DNA from: Anaerolineales bacterium
Lineage (GTDB): Bacteria; Chloroflexota; Anaerolineae; Anaerolineales; UBA4823
Assembly: GCA_020060465.1 (NCBI GenBank)
Contig: JAGVAD010000057.1
Location: forward strand, 1 to 36,490
Length of the DNA stretch: 36,490 bases
Direction of reading: 5' to 3'
Under the pieces are notes generated by a model that was not told the DNA's origin, did not search any database, and saw only the letters and a list, made by a program, of their open reading frames with translations. Shown one piece after another: positions 16,115 through 23,842 of the stretch; positions within the stretch are counted from its first letter, which is position 1; the number at the start of each line of letters is the position of its first letter. The translations under genes were made by a program, and so were the position numbers.

Positions 16115-16744
16115 ATGAAATCCATCACCCTTCCCTTAAACGATTCAGTTGTGCGCAGTTTGAAAGTCGGCGATCCAGTAGCGCTATCCGGCGTAATGGT
16201 TACCGGGCGCGATGCAGTGCACAAATGGATGATAGACATGTTTATCAAGAAGACGCGCCCACCCAGCCCCGAAGACCTGGAAGTGTACGAAGCGATCAAG
16301 CCCCTGTTATACGGCAGCGTGATTTACCACTGCGGCCCGGTGGTGGCTGGTCTGGACACGAAAGATTACCGCTTTGTGGCCGCCGGACCCACCACCAGCA
16401 TTCGCGAGGAGCCGTATCAGGGAGATGTGATGCGGCATTTCAAAATCCAGGGAGTGATCGGCAAAGGCGGTATGGGAGCGAAAACGCTGGCTGCCTGCCA
16501 GGAAGTTCCAGGGGTATATCTGCATGCCATCGGCGGCGCAGCGTCGCTCATCGCTCAAACCGTGCAACGTGTGCTGGGGGTTTACAAATTCGATTTCGGC
16601 GTCCCCGAAGCGATGTGGGTGATCGAAGTAAAGGACTTCCCGGCCGTGGTGACCATGGATTCGCACGGCGGCAGCCTGCACGCTGAAATTGAACGCCAAT
16701 CGAAGGCTGCATTGGAGGAACTGCTCGCCCAGCCCTATCCGTAA
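16115..16744 (+). CDS. Class I fumarate hydratase, beta subunit
   Basis: The 209-residue C-terminal half of class I fumarase. GRDAVHKWM (31-39), IYHCGPVV (70-77), AGPTTSIREEPYQ (90-102) and GKGGMG (116-121) are the conserved substrate-pocket segments, followed by the AIGGAASL turn (138-145) and a VTMDSHGGSLH end (179-189). It assembles with the alpha subunit encoded just upstream. ATG at 16115 follows a GGAGAG site. An in-frame upstream codon at 16085 would add ten residues without family resemblance. It is convergent with the CHAT gene, with 25 bases between the stops and only a weak CGGGA/TCCCG hairpin at 16747-16759. Confidence 0.92.
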   Translation: MKSITLPLNDSVVRSLKVGDPVALSGVMVTGRDAVHKWMIDMFIKKTRPPSPEDLEVYEAIKPLLYGSVIYHCGPVVAGLDTKDYRFVAAGPTTSIREEPYQGDVMRHFKIQGVIGKGGMGAKTLAACQEVPGVYLHAIGGAASLIAQTVQRVLGVYKFDFGVPEAMWVIEVKDFPAVVTMDSHGGSLHAEIERQSKAALEELLAQPYP

Positions 16745-16769
16745 TTCGGGACGATCCCGCAGCAAAAGG

Positions 16770-17900
16770 CTAACCGGCGACGAAAATCGTCTCCGGCGGT
16801 CCGTACAACGTATAGTACAAATACGAGGGATCGGTCTCGTTTTGTAGTTTGAAAAATTTCTTGGTTTCTAACAACGCCTGCCCAACAGCTACTCCGGGTC
16901 GTTGGGCATCGCCTAACAAGGTCTGATAGAAGCGGCGGGCGAACTTCACCGCCATCATCTGGGTAATCGGAGCAAACGCGCCGATGTAGGCCAAGGCACC
17001 GCGCGCGAAAAAGGTCGAGCCAAACCCGGCGGCAAGGCCTACGGAACTTTCACCTGCGGCGCTGGAATAACAGGCGTTGCCAAAAATCAACGGCGCCTGC
17101 GCCAGGTTTAAATCATTCAGAATGGTGGCGGTGATGTGGTAAGTGAATGTTTGCTGGCTGAAGCGGTTGAGCGTCCAATATAACTGATTATCCGTCTTGT
17201 TAAAATCCCCATGACAGGTGATATGCACAATATCCCCTTGAGAGGCGGCGATCATAAAATCATCCACGTCGGGAAATACAACCGGATTGGCATCTTGACC
17301 AGGGTAGCGCGTCTCCAGGCCAGCATCTGGCAAAAGGTCGGAGAAGGTGGTATGCCATGCTCTGGTAAGATCATCATGGACTGGCGGGTCGAACACATTC
17401 TCACCCAGCAAATTGAACACACGTTGCACTCGCCGCGATGTAACGCTATCCATACGCGGCCCGCTCGGAACGATCGGCAGGCGGGCAATACGAAAACACA
17501 ATCCCAGGAAGTTTTCGCCATCATTGAGCAGTTCCCAGGGAATCCATTCAGCCGCCACATGTTGATGAATGCGCAAAAGAGGCGCTTCTGGGTCAGATTG
17601 AGAGTCTGCGAGCGCCTCATGGATAACGGAGCGGATCCCCTCTGGCAGGATGATCTTATAGCACTCGCGCAGCTTGGCCAACAACTGCGCCCAACTCACC
17701 ACCGGGTTCAGGCGCATTTGGTTAGCCATTTCTAACAGTAAATCTCCGATTTGCTTGCGCAATGCGGAAGCGTTGATCGGCGAACTGAGCAGCACCGGAT
17801 GGGATACATCCCGCCAGACGCCCTGGCTTTCCAGATAATACTGAGGCAGCGCATCTGGCGCGCCAGCGGGCAGCGTCATGATCGAGATCGTTCGGGCCAT
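16770..17900 (-). CDS. CHAT-domain cysteine protease, last gene of the metzincin-SIR2-CHAT cassette
   Basis: A 376-residue protein with an N-terminal alpha/beta region (1-120), the PWELL element (121-125) typical of CHAT proteins, and a C-terminal caspase-like CHAT domain (about 155-376). The catalytic His230 is in DIVHITCHGDF and Cys277 in LIFGNACYSS, so the dyad looks intact. CHAT proteases are related to separase and caspases and act in bacterial immunity and cell-death systems, the gasdermin- and CRISPR-linked ones being the best known. ATG at 17900 shares its A with the TAA of the SIR2-like gene and has AGGAGG upstream, so its translation is coupled to that gene. The longer open frame reaching into the SIR2 gene is not used. 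The target is unknown. Confidence 0.88.
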   Translation of the reverse strand: MARTISIMTLPAGAPDALPQYYLESQGVWRDVSHPVLLSSPINASALRKQIGDLLLEMANQMRLNPVVSWAQLLAKLRECYKIILPEGIRSVIHEALADSQSDPEAPLLRIHQHVAAEWIPWELLNDGENFLGLCFRIARLPIVPSGPRMDSVTSRRVQRVFNLLGENVFDPPVHDDLTRAWHTTFSDLLPDAGLETRYPGQDANPVVFPDVDDFMIAASQGDIVHITCHGDFNKTDNQLYWTLNRFSQQTFTYHITATILNDLNLAQAPLIFGNACYSSAAGESSVGLAAGFGSTFFARGALAYIGAFAPITQMMAVKFARRFYQTLLGDAQRPGVAVGQALLETKKFFKLQNETDPSYLYYTLYGPPETIFVAG

Positions 17901-19279
17901 TACAGCCTCCTGCCTACTGCGCTGGGCGCATAAGAAGCCAATTCTTGAACGACGCCTCGATCTACGATTTGCTCGCCCAATTGTTCGGCCAAAACCACCG
18001 TGGCGCCAATTGCCGCCGCGACAATGGACTGATTGGGCGTCTCGCGGCGATATTCGGACTGCACTGCGCTCCACTGTTTGCGTGCGTATGCGGCAGCGTT
18101 TGGATCTACTAAGGAATTTTTGGCAGCCTGTTGTATGGCCGTGCGCACTTGATTCATCAACTTTAACAAACGCTCGCGATTGGGTTCGAGATCACGCAAC
18201 TGCGCTTCCAGCAGCGCCATTTGCCGACGTTGATATTCAATCTGCGTTTCAATTTGCAGGTTCTCTCCGCCAGGCGCTTTCACCTGTTCCAACGCCTGCA
18301 GCACTGATTGGGTGCGGCGTAGCTGATTGGCAAGAAAGGACTCGTCCGTATATACTACATTCTCCAGATTGGGCGATGTATCTCTCAAACTCTCCACACC
18401 TGGCTGTGCGGGTAAAGCGTCGGTTTCGCCAGACCACGCGCCGATCGGCGTGCGCAACAGCAGCCAGGCTAACTGCCCAAAGAAGACTTCCGGGCGTGTC
18501 TCCTCTCCATGAATATGATAAACGGAACGGCGCGCTTCAATAATGTTGAGTAATTGCTCATCCGGCGGTTCCGGGCTGACCCACCACAAATCCCCTGGCA
18601 CCCAGGATAGCCATTGATTCAGTGGCTCAGATTCAAGTTGATAACCCACCATAATCATATCCCCGCTGATCTGGCCCTTGATAAAAAGGCGTTGCGGTTC
18701 CAACGCCTCGTCTATCTCTTCGCGCGTGATGGCTGCCTGTTTCAGCGCCAGATCGCCGTGTAGTTTGATAACGCGCACCGGCGGCTCGCTTTCCTGTGCA
18801 GCTTTTGAACGCCAGGGTAGTTCTTCCTGGCGACCCAAAACCTGCACCTGATAATCCCGCCCGGCGATCAAACCTGCGCCCCCGAAAGCCTGTTCCAGCA
18901 GATTATCAATGTTGGTGGTTACGATCAGTTCAAAAAAGCCGGCTTTGACCAATAAAGCCAAATCTTGATAGAAAGATGGCACAGGAATGCTGGCATAGAA
19001 ACTTTGCAGCATTCGATAACGCTGACCGGTGGTCATCTCTTCCAGCAGTTCGTCAAACGCATCCAGAACAACCGCGCGATTTTCCAAATCCTCTTCTTGC
19101 AAATACAATTGAAATAGATCTGGGTCCGAGAACACCTGTCGGGCGATCTCAAACTTGGTGGGCACACCCGCCGCGTCTGCACACGCCTGACCCAAAAAGA
19201 GAATAAAAGGTCGTTGGTGGTTCTCACGACGCGCCAGGATCTGGCGCGCTAACTCTGTGGTCTTTTCGCTTGGTCGCAT
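17900..19279 (-). CDS. SIR2-like domain protein with C-terminal helical region
   Basis: A 459-residue protein with an N-terminal SIR2-like Rossmann domain (about 20-270). FILFLGQACADAAGVP (25-40) takes the place of the usual GAG-x-S nucleotide loop, TTNID (121-125) and KLHG (172-175) give the conserved Asn123, Asp125 and His174, and MIMVGYQLESEPLN (208-221) fits the late G-x-S-x-x-D-like strand. The C-terminal part (about 310-459) is helical with a probable coiled coil at 345-385. SIR2-like domains of this kind in defence systems (ThsA, DSR, SIR2-HerA) degrade NAD+. Whether this one does is inferred. No Zn-binding cysteines of true sirtuins are present. It lies 61 bases after the metzincin gene and overlaps the CHAT gene by one base. 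Confidence 0.82.
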   Translation of the reverse strand: MRPSEKTTELARQILARRENHQRPFILFLGQACADAAGVPTKFEIARQVFSDPDLFQLYLQEEDLENRAVVLDAFDELLEEMTTGQRYRMLQSFYASIPVPSFYQDLALLVKAGFFELIVTTNIDNLLEQAFGGAGLIAGRDYQVQVLGRQEELPWRSKAAQESEPPVRVIKLHGDLALKQAAITREEIDEALEPQRLFIKGQISGDMIMVGYQLESEPLNQWLSWVPGDLWWVSPEPPDEQLLNIIEARRSVYHIHGEETRPEVFFGQLAWLLLRTPIGAWSGETDALPAQPGVESLRDTSPNLENVVYTDESFLANQLRRTQSVLQALEQVKAPGGENLQIETQIEYQRRQMALLEAQLRDLEPNRERLLKLMNQVRTAIQQAAKNSLVDPNAAAYARKQWSAVQSEYRRETPNQSIVAAAIGATVVLAEQLGEQIVDRGVVQELASYAPSAVGRRL

Positions 19280-19340
19280 CCTTCCTCCTCGGTCAAGACC
19301 CGCATTGTGAAGCCAAAGCCCCCTTGATCCATCTACCCAA

Positions 19341-20435
19341 TTAATCGCTGCGCATCACCGCGATTCCATATTTTCCCACCCCGCGCGGGCGGAAATGGCG
19401 CACACGCACCGCATACTCGCCCGGCTCCAGAAAACGGCTGATCTTAGCGTTCAGCCCCAAACCGCTGTCATCGTCTTGGGCAATCTGCCTGGTGAAATCG
19501 TTGGGGCCGAACAATCCCATCACCACATCTGTCCGTCCGCTGGTCTCAATCGTATAATTGCCGCTGCTGGTTGCCCGGAAGGTGAACAGGTCTTCTTCGC
19601 CGTGCGCGCCGATCTCTGCTTGCGCTGGCGCTGCGCCAATGGTCAACTCCAGCGCGCTCTTTTCTACTTTCGGATACATGTGGTTGATGAAGGTCTTATC
19701 CGTTTCCGAAAGCGCCGAATTCCAGCCCACCTCAAACACACCGTCGGTCAGCTCTTTCTGGATAGGATACAACATGATGGACTGGCGATCGAATTCGCTG
19801 AACTGGGTTTGATCCTGACTGTATTTTTGAAACAGGTTGACATCCACCTGCTGGCGCGTCCAATTATTGGGCGGCCCGCCATAAGCGCGATAGACCGCTT
19901 CTTTGTTCCAGGGGATGTTGGCGACGGGATTTTGGTGTTCATGAATACAGCCCAGGGCATGTCCAAATTCATGCAGCACCACGCGGTGATATTCTTGAGT
20001 CGGCGTGTTGGGGTGCAACCAACCGTAGTTCATGGTGGGCATATTCTTGGGAATGGTCAGCGCATCCGTGCCTAAGTAGGACCAGGAACCCGCTCCCAGG
20101 GTGAACGAGACGCGTATTTCCGCGTTTGGGTCGTTATCAAACATCAGCTTGATATTGGCGAAGTCTTCCCACATGTGAGCGATGGCTTCGACCTTTTGCT
20201 GAACGACCGGCTCGCCATCCAGGAAACGCACATGTAAAGTGCGCCCGGGTTTCCATAGCGAACGCGTCAATAACGCCAGTTCAAACGGAGTGGGCGGCGC
20301 CGCGGAAACCGCGCGAGGCGGCAGAATAGGGGGATTTTCAAAGCGCTCCTCAAACGCCGCCTGGAGAGCGTTTTGAAGCTGCTCACCTTCCAATACACGG
20401 TCGAAACATATTCGCAAGATCCTCTTGCTCGCCAT
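19341..20435 (-). CDS. Astacin-like metzincin protease without signal peptide, with PPC-like C-terminus
   Basis: A 364-residue zinc protease. The metzincin signature HEFGHALGCIHEH (155-167) gives ligands His155, His159 and His165 with Glu156 as catalytic base, and IHEH matches the M12A astacin form. SIMLYP (219-224) is the Met-turn. Residues 65-255 form the protease domain, and 262-361 resemble the bacterial pre-peptidase C-terminal (PPC) beta-sandwich, with the DDDSG turn at 321-325. Most relatives are secreted, but the N-terminus (MASKRILRICFDRVLEG) is not a signal peptide, so the protein may act in the cytoplasm. The second of two ATGs is chosen, seven bases after GAGGAGG. It is the first gene of the three-gene cassette. 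Confidence 0.88.
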   Translation of the reverse strand: MASKRILRICFDRVLEGEQLQNALQAAFEERFENPPILPPRAVSAAPPTPFELALLTRSLWKPGRTLHVRFLDGEPVVQQKVEAIAHMWEDFANIKLMFDNDPNAEIRVSFTLGAGSWSYLGTDALTIPKNMPTMNYGWLHPNTPTQEYHRVVLHEFGHALGCIHEHQNPVANIPWNKEAVYRAYGGPPNNWTRQQVDVNLFQKYSQDQTQFSEFDRQSIMLYPIQKELTDGVFEVGWNSALSETDKTFINHMYPKVEKSALELTIGAAPAQAEIGAHGEEDLFTFRATSSGNYTIETSGRTDVVMGLFGPNDFTRQIAQDDDSGLGLNAKISRFLEPGEYAVRVRHFRPRGVGKYGIAVMRSD

Positions 20436-20485
20436 CGTCATTCCTCCTCGCCCGAAACAGATTGTAACGTTCCACCCCCATGGTT

Positions 20486-20514
20486 ATTATAGACAATATC
20501 AGTCTAAAAAGCAA
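20486..20514 (-). promoter_or_regulatory. Promoter of the metzincin-SIR2-CHAT cassette
   Basis: On the minus strand TTGCTT (20509-20514) stands 17 bases from a perfect TATAAT (20486-20491). The start near 20479 leaves a leader of about 44 bases to the ATG at 20435. A TAGAC/GTCTA inverted repeat (20490-20494 and 20502-20506) lies between the two boxes and could be an operator. Confidence 0.5.
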
Positions 20515-20550
20515 TCACCCTTTCGTCCGAGCGCCTTTCAAAGCAAAACG

Positions 20551-20591
20551 CCAGGATGACCCCCTGCGCGCCGGTGAGGGGATCATCCTGG
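20551..20591 (-). terminator. Strong terminator of the repeat-containing secreted protein gene
   Basis: CCAGGATGA (20551-20559) pairs with TCATCCTGG (20583-20591). After one C-A mismatch, CCCC (20561-20564) pairs with GGGG (20578-20581), with a 13-base loop. On the minus strand it is followed by CGTTTTGCTTTG. It lies 22 bases past the stop of the secreted protein gene. Confidence 0.7.
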
Positions 20592-20612
20592 GATGATTAA
20601 AACCTTCAGACC

Positions 20613-22703
20613 TTACGGGCACGCCCGCAAAGATACATCATCCACGTACATGGCTGTCACGCCATCCCAGCCATTGTTGTACGTACCCCACTGGAGCATG
20701 ATAGTAGAGCCAATATAGCGGTTCAAGTTGAAAACGAAGTTGCGCCAGTATTGCTCATTGCTGCGCCGCCAGAGCAGCGTATCAATCCAGTTGCCCCAGC
20801 GATCCAGCACCAGCAAGTATTGCACATCGCCGGCTGCGGCCTCCATGGTCAGATCGCCAGAAGTGGGCCGTTCGGCCAGCGGCGCGTCGCTATAAGCTTC
20901 GCTGCTGATGGAGTAAGCGTAAAAGTTCAGTGTGGCTGTGCGCGTACCTGTTGGGATGGTCACCGCCTGACGGAAGTCCGAGTAAGAATAACGGTTGTGG
21001 TAAGCGTACACAATCCCGGTGCGCATCGAGCGCAAACCAGTGCGGCGCAGCCAGGTGGAATACCCTGCCGAGAAGTTCGTCAAGGGAATATACCAGGCTG
21101 CATTGGTTTCGAAGCCGCCGTTGAGGATTCGCTCAGTGCAAGTAGTCGGCGGCGGAACGGCGCAGACTTCTAAGACCGCGTCATCCACATACATCACCGT
21201 CCGACCGCCATAACCATCGTTGTATGTGCCGAACTGGATGCGCACAGACTGTCCGGCATAAGCGCCCAGGTCGAATTCGCGATATAACCAACCCGTGGAA
21301 TTACGCGGCGTCCACCACACCAGGGTTTGCAGGATCGCCCCGGTGTAAGGATTGAGCAGCAAGACGTACTGGGCATCCGGCGTATTCGGCGCCAGCGGCG
21401 ATTCACCCCAAACCGTTCCCTCTTGCGGCGCTCCCGCCGCCAAAGTCTGATCGTCTTCGTCTTTCTCCGTGCTGGCTGCCGCTTCCTCGCTGCGAGGATA
21501 CAACCACATCTTCAATCGGGCGTTGGTCGCCCCGGCTGGAATAGAGATCGTCTGCCAGGCGTCTGAATATGAATATACATTGGAATAGGTGTATAGCGGA
21601 ATACCCGTGCGCATGGAGCGCAATCCGGTGTGTGCGTAATCGTACGAATAACCCGCCGGGTAGGGTGTGATGGGGATATTCCACGAGCCGTTATACTCAA
21701 ATCCGCTGTTGGCGATGCGATTGGTGCAATCGTCTGGCGGAGCAGGCGGAGGCAGCGCGCCGGCGCAAAGTTGTAGAGAGGCGTCATCCACATAGAGCGC
21801 AGTCACGCCCTCGGTGCCATCGTTATAAGCGCCGACCTCGATTTTCACCGTCTGACCGGCGAAGGGAAGCAGGTCAAACTGATGGAAACTCCAGGCGGAG
21901 TTGTTGCTGCGAATATATAACAGCGTGCCAATCACTTCATTGCTCGTATTTAATACCCGCACATACTGCGCATCGTACATCAGAGTCGTATCCCCAAAAG
22001 CCGAATCGACCTCCTCAGCGCGTTGTTGAGCGGCGGCCACACTCTCGGTTGTGACCGGAAAGAGCCACAATCGCAAAACAGCCGAACTGGCGCCGGCAGG
22101 AATAGAAATCGCCGGCGAACGCACAAACGAATCAGCCAGACGGTTATCCAGTGAATTAACGATGCCAGCGCGCACGGAGCGCAGTCCGCTGTGCGCCCTG
22201 ACGGTCGAATAAGAGGCCGGATATCCGCCCTGGAGTAAATCCCACCAGGCGCTGCTTTCAAATCCACCGTTGACGATTGCTTCAGAACAATCCGCCACAG
22301 CCGAAAAATCCTGACCAACGACATTGCTGTTGACGCGAATATCCAACATAGACGGCGAGAAAACATAGCCCTCTTTAGACGGCGCTATTGAATGATCGCC
22401 AGCTTCAACCGCCAACGAATATACGCCGCTGGCGTCCGTCACCGCAGTCCGTCCGGTGTTATCTGTGATTGCCACGCCCGATAACGGTTGCTGGTTGGCA
22501 TCCGTCACTCGCCCACTGATCGTGTAGGGAAAGGAGCGCACGATCATGGGTAAATAAATATGGTTTGCGTCTTGCAAGGCATTCGGCAAGGGTGGAGGTG
22601 GGTCGTCTGCGAGCGGCGAACCAGGCTGCGCCGCAGCCGGCGTCAAGCCGGAAGCAGAAACGAGAAAGGTCAACACGAGCAGCAAGCGAATCCATCTGAT
22701 CAT
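20613..22703 (-). CDS. Secreted protein: carboxypeptidase-regulatory-like domain plus three cystine-bounded repeats
   Basis: A 696-residue exported protein. A signal peptide (about 1-25, ending near AAAQ) is followed by a Pro-rich stretch and a carboxypeptidase-regulatory-like beta-sandwich (about 60-130: ISGRVTDANQQPLSG, then the SGVYSLAVEAGDHSI strands). Three homologous repeats of about 175-190 residues follow at 139-313, 326-514 and 522-695. Each opens with Cys and NGGFE/NSGFE, contains HTGLRSMRTGI-type and DAQYV-type cores, and closes with LYVDDASL-type strands and a Cys. The paired cysteines at each repeat edge suggest one disulfide per repeat. The fold resembles carbohydrate-binding jelly rolls, a guess from the NGGFE start. 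No protease or glycosidase motif is present. AAGGAG lies eight bases before ATG 22703. It is probably a surface or adhesion protein. Confidence 0.8.
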   Translation of the reverse strand: MIRWIRLLLVLTFLVSASGLTPAAAQPGSPLADDPPPPLPNALQDANHIYLPMIVRSFPYTISGRVTDANQQPLSGVAITDNTGRTAVTDASGVYSLAVEAGDHSIAPSKEGYVFSPSMLDIRVNSNVVGQDFSAVADCSEAIVNGGFESSAWWDLLQGGYPASYSTVRAHSGLRSVRAGIVNSLDNRLADSFVRSPAISIPAGASSAVLRLWLFPVTTESVAAAQQRAEEVDSAFGDTTLMYDAQYVRVLNTSNEVIGTLLYIRSNNSAWSFHQFDLLPFAGQTVKIEVGAYNDGTEGVTALYVDDASLQLCAGALPPPAPPDDCTNRIANSGFEYNGSWNIPITPYPAGYSYDYAHTGLRSMRTGIPLYTYSNVYSYSDAWQTISIPAGATNARLKMWLYPRSEEAAASTEKDEDDQTLAAGAPQEGTVWGESPLAPNTPDAQYVLLLNPYTGAILQTLVWWTPRNSTGWLYREFDLGAYAGQSVRIQFGTYNDGYGGRTVMYVDDAVLEVCAVPPPTTCTERILNGGFETNAAWYIPLTNFSAGYSTWLRRTGLRSMRTGIVYAYHNRYSYSDFRQAVTIPTGTRTATLNFYAYSISSEAYSDAPLAERPTSGDLTMEAAAGDVQYLLVLDRWGNWIDTLLWRRSNEQYWRNFVFNLNRYIGSTIMLQWGTYNNGWDGVTAMYVDDVSLRACP
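20619..22289 (-). repeat. Three tandem coding repeats in the secreted protein
   Basis: The repeat units lie at about 21765-22289, 21162-21728 and 20619-21140. The last two are the most alike (HTGLRSMRTGI and RTGLRSMRTGI, SYSD in both), so a later duplication between them is likely. The linkers are short and Pro-rich. Confidence 0.7.
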
Positions 22704-22792
22704 CGCTGACACTCCTTCTTTATACGCGAAACATTCTTCCTAGGCGATAAGACGAGAACCGACGAGATAAAGTTCCACCAGGCAGAATTGGG

Positions 22793-22798
22793 TATAAT
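22793..22798 (+). promoter_or_regulatory. -10 element of the fructokinase gene
   Basis: A perfect TATAAT on the plus strand preceded by GG, in the divergent gap with the secreted protein gene. The predicted start near 22805 gives a leader of about 70 bases. No -35 consensus is found at normal spacing. Confidence 0.45.
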
Positions 22799-22828
22799 CT
22801 TTAGCTATGCACATCCAACAACCAGTCT

Positions 22829-22860
22829 CGCGGAAAGATGCACAAAAGGACATTTCCGCG
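22829..22860 (+). promoter_or_regulatory. Leader hairpin before the fructokinase ribosome-binding site
   Basis: CGCGGAAA (22829-22836) and TTTCCGCG (22853-22860) form a perfect eight-base stem with a 16-base loop, five bases before the GGGAGG site. A competing pairing, CGCC (22859-22862) with GGCG (22870-22873), would cover the ribosome-binding site, so the two structures exclude each other. Confidence 0.35.
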
Positions 22861-22875
22861 CCACAGGGAGGCGAT

Positions 22876-23790
22876 ATGAAACTATTTGGCGGAGTCGAAG
22901 CCGGAGGGACAAAGTTCGTTTGTATCATCGCCAGTAGGCCGGATGACATCCGCGCCGAAACGCGCTTCCCGACCACATCGCCTGCAGAGACGCTGGGCAG
23001 GGTGATTGATTTCTTTCAACGAAATTCTCGGCGCTACCCGATCTCCGCTTTAGGGATTAGCTGTTTTGGGCCGGTGGATTTGGATGTAAACTCTCCCACT
23101 TATGGCTATATCACCACCACCCCTAAACCGGGTTGGGCGCAGACAGATATTCTCCACCGCTTATCGGACGCGCTCAAGACGCCCACGATATTGGATACCG
23201 ATGTGAACGGGGCGGCTTTGGGGGAGTATCGCTGGGGGGCGGGGCAAGGTGCTGATCCATGCCTGTATCTGACCATTGGCACCGGCATCGGCGGCGGCGG
23301 AATCGTCAACGGCAAACCCATCCATGGCCTGGTGCATCCAGAGATGGGACACATGCGCCTGCCGCATGATTGGCATGCCGACCCGTTTCCAGGGGCGTGC
23401 CCCTATCACGGCGATTGCTTCGAAGGGCTGGCCGCCGGCCCGGCTTTAGAGAGACGCTGGGGGCAGCGCGGCGAGACCCTGCCCGAAGATCATCCTGCCT
23501 GGGAGTTGGAAGCACACTATATCGCCTTGGCGGTGGCTAATTTGATTGTCGCCTTTTCGCCGCGAAAGATCATCCTCGGTGGAGGGGTGATGGCCAATCA
23601 GCATCTGTTTACCCGCGTCCGAGAGGAAGTCGTTCGGCTGCTCAATGGATACGTCCAATCGCCCACCATTTTGGAACGCGTGGATGAATACATCGTTCCG
23701 CCCGGTCTCGGCGCTCTTTCGGGGGTCCTGGGAGCCATTGCCCTGGCTGAACAAATTGCTTTATTAACCCACAATAACGAGAGCAAGTAA
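22876..23790 (+). CDS. ROK-family sugar kinase, probable fructokinase
   Basis: A 304-residue ROK kinase. The phosphate loop [10 protein letters not shown] (6-15) opens the protein, the catalytic Asp109 lies in [11 protein letters not shown] (107-117), and [12 protein letters not shown] (135-146) is the second phosphate motif. The zinc-binding ROK segment is clear: HPEMGHM (154-160) followed by CPYHGDC (C175, H178, C181) and [10 protein letters not shown]. The last block resembles the fructokinases of the ScrK/YdhR type, so ATP-dependent phosphorylation of fructose to fructose 6-phosphate is the best guess, with mannose or glucose as alternatives. ATG at 22876 follows GGGAGG, and the earlier in-frame ATG at 22807 would add a non-conserved leader. 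No sugar transporter or regulator is adjacent. Confidence 0.88.
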   Translation: MKLFGGVEAGGTKFVCIIASRPDDIRAETRFPTTSPAETLGRVIDFFQRNSRRYPISALGISCFGPVDLDVNSPTYGYITTTPKPGWAQTDILHRLSDALKTPTILDTDVNGAALGEYRWGAGQGADPCLYLTIGTGIGGGGIVNGKPIHGLVHPEMGHMRLPHDWHADPFPGACPYHGDCFEGLAAGPALERRWGQRGETLPEDHPAWELEAHYIALAVANLIVAFSPRKIILGGGVMANQHLFTRVREEVVRLLNGYVQSPTILERVDEYIVPPGLGALSGVLGAIALAEQIALLTHNNESK

Positions 23791-23842
23791 AGTTCTATTT
23801 TGCCCAATCCAGCCGACTGGCGGCCAAGTTGGACCGTCCCCC

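Noticed and set aside
16747..16759. CGGGA-CGA-TCCCG hairpin between the fumarase and CHAT stops
   Set aside because: Only five base pairs and no T tract, too weak to list as a terminator.
17901..18074. 58-codon upstream extension of the CHAT gene
   Set aside because: It lies inside the SIR2-like gene and has an Arg-rich shadow composition. AGGAGG directly precedes the ATG at 17900.
23803..23832. Nested inverted repeats between the fructokinase and gluzincin genes
   Set aside because: Two four-base stems with internal loops and no T run. Not convincing.
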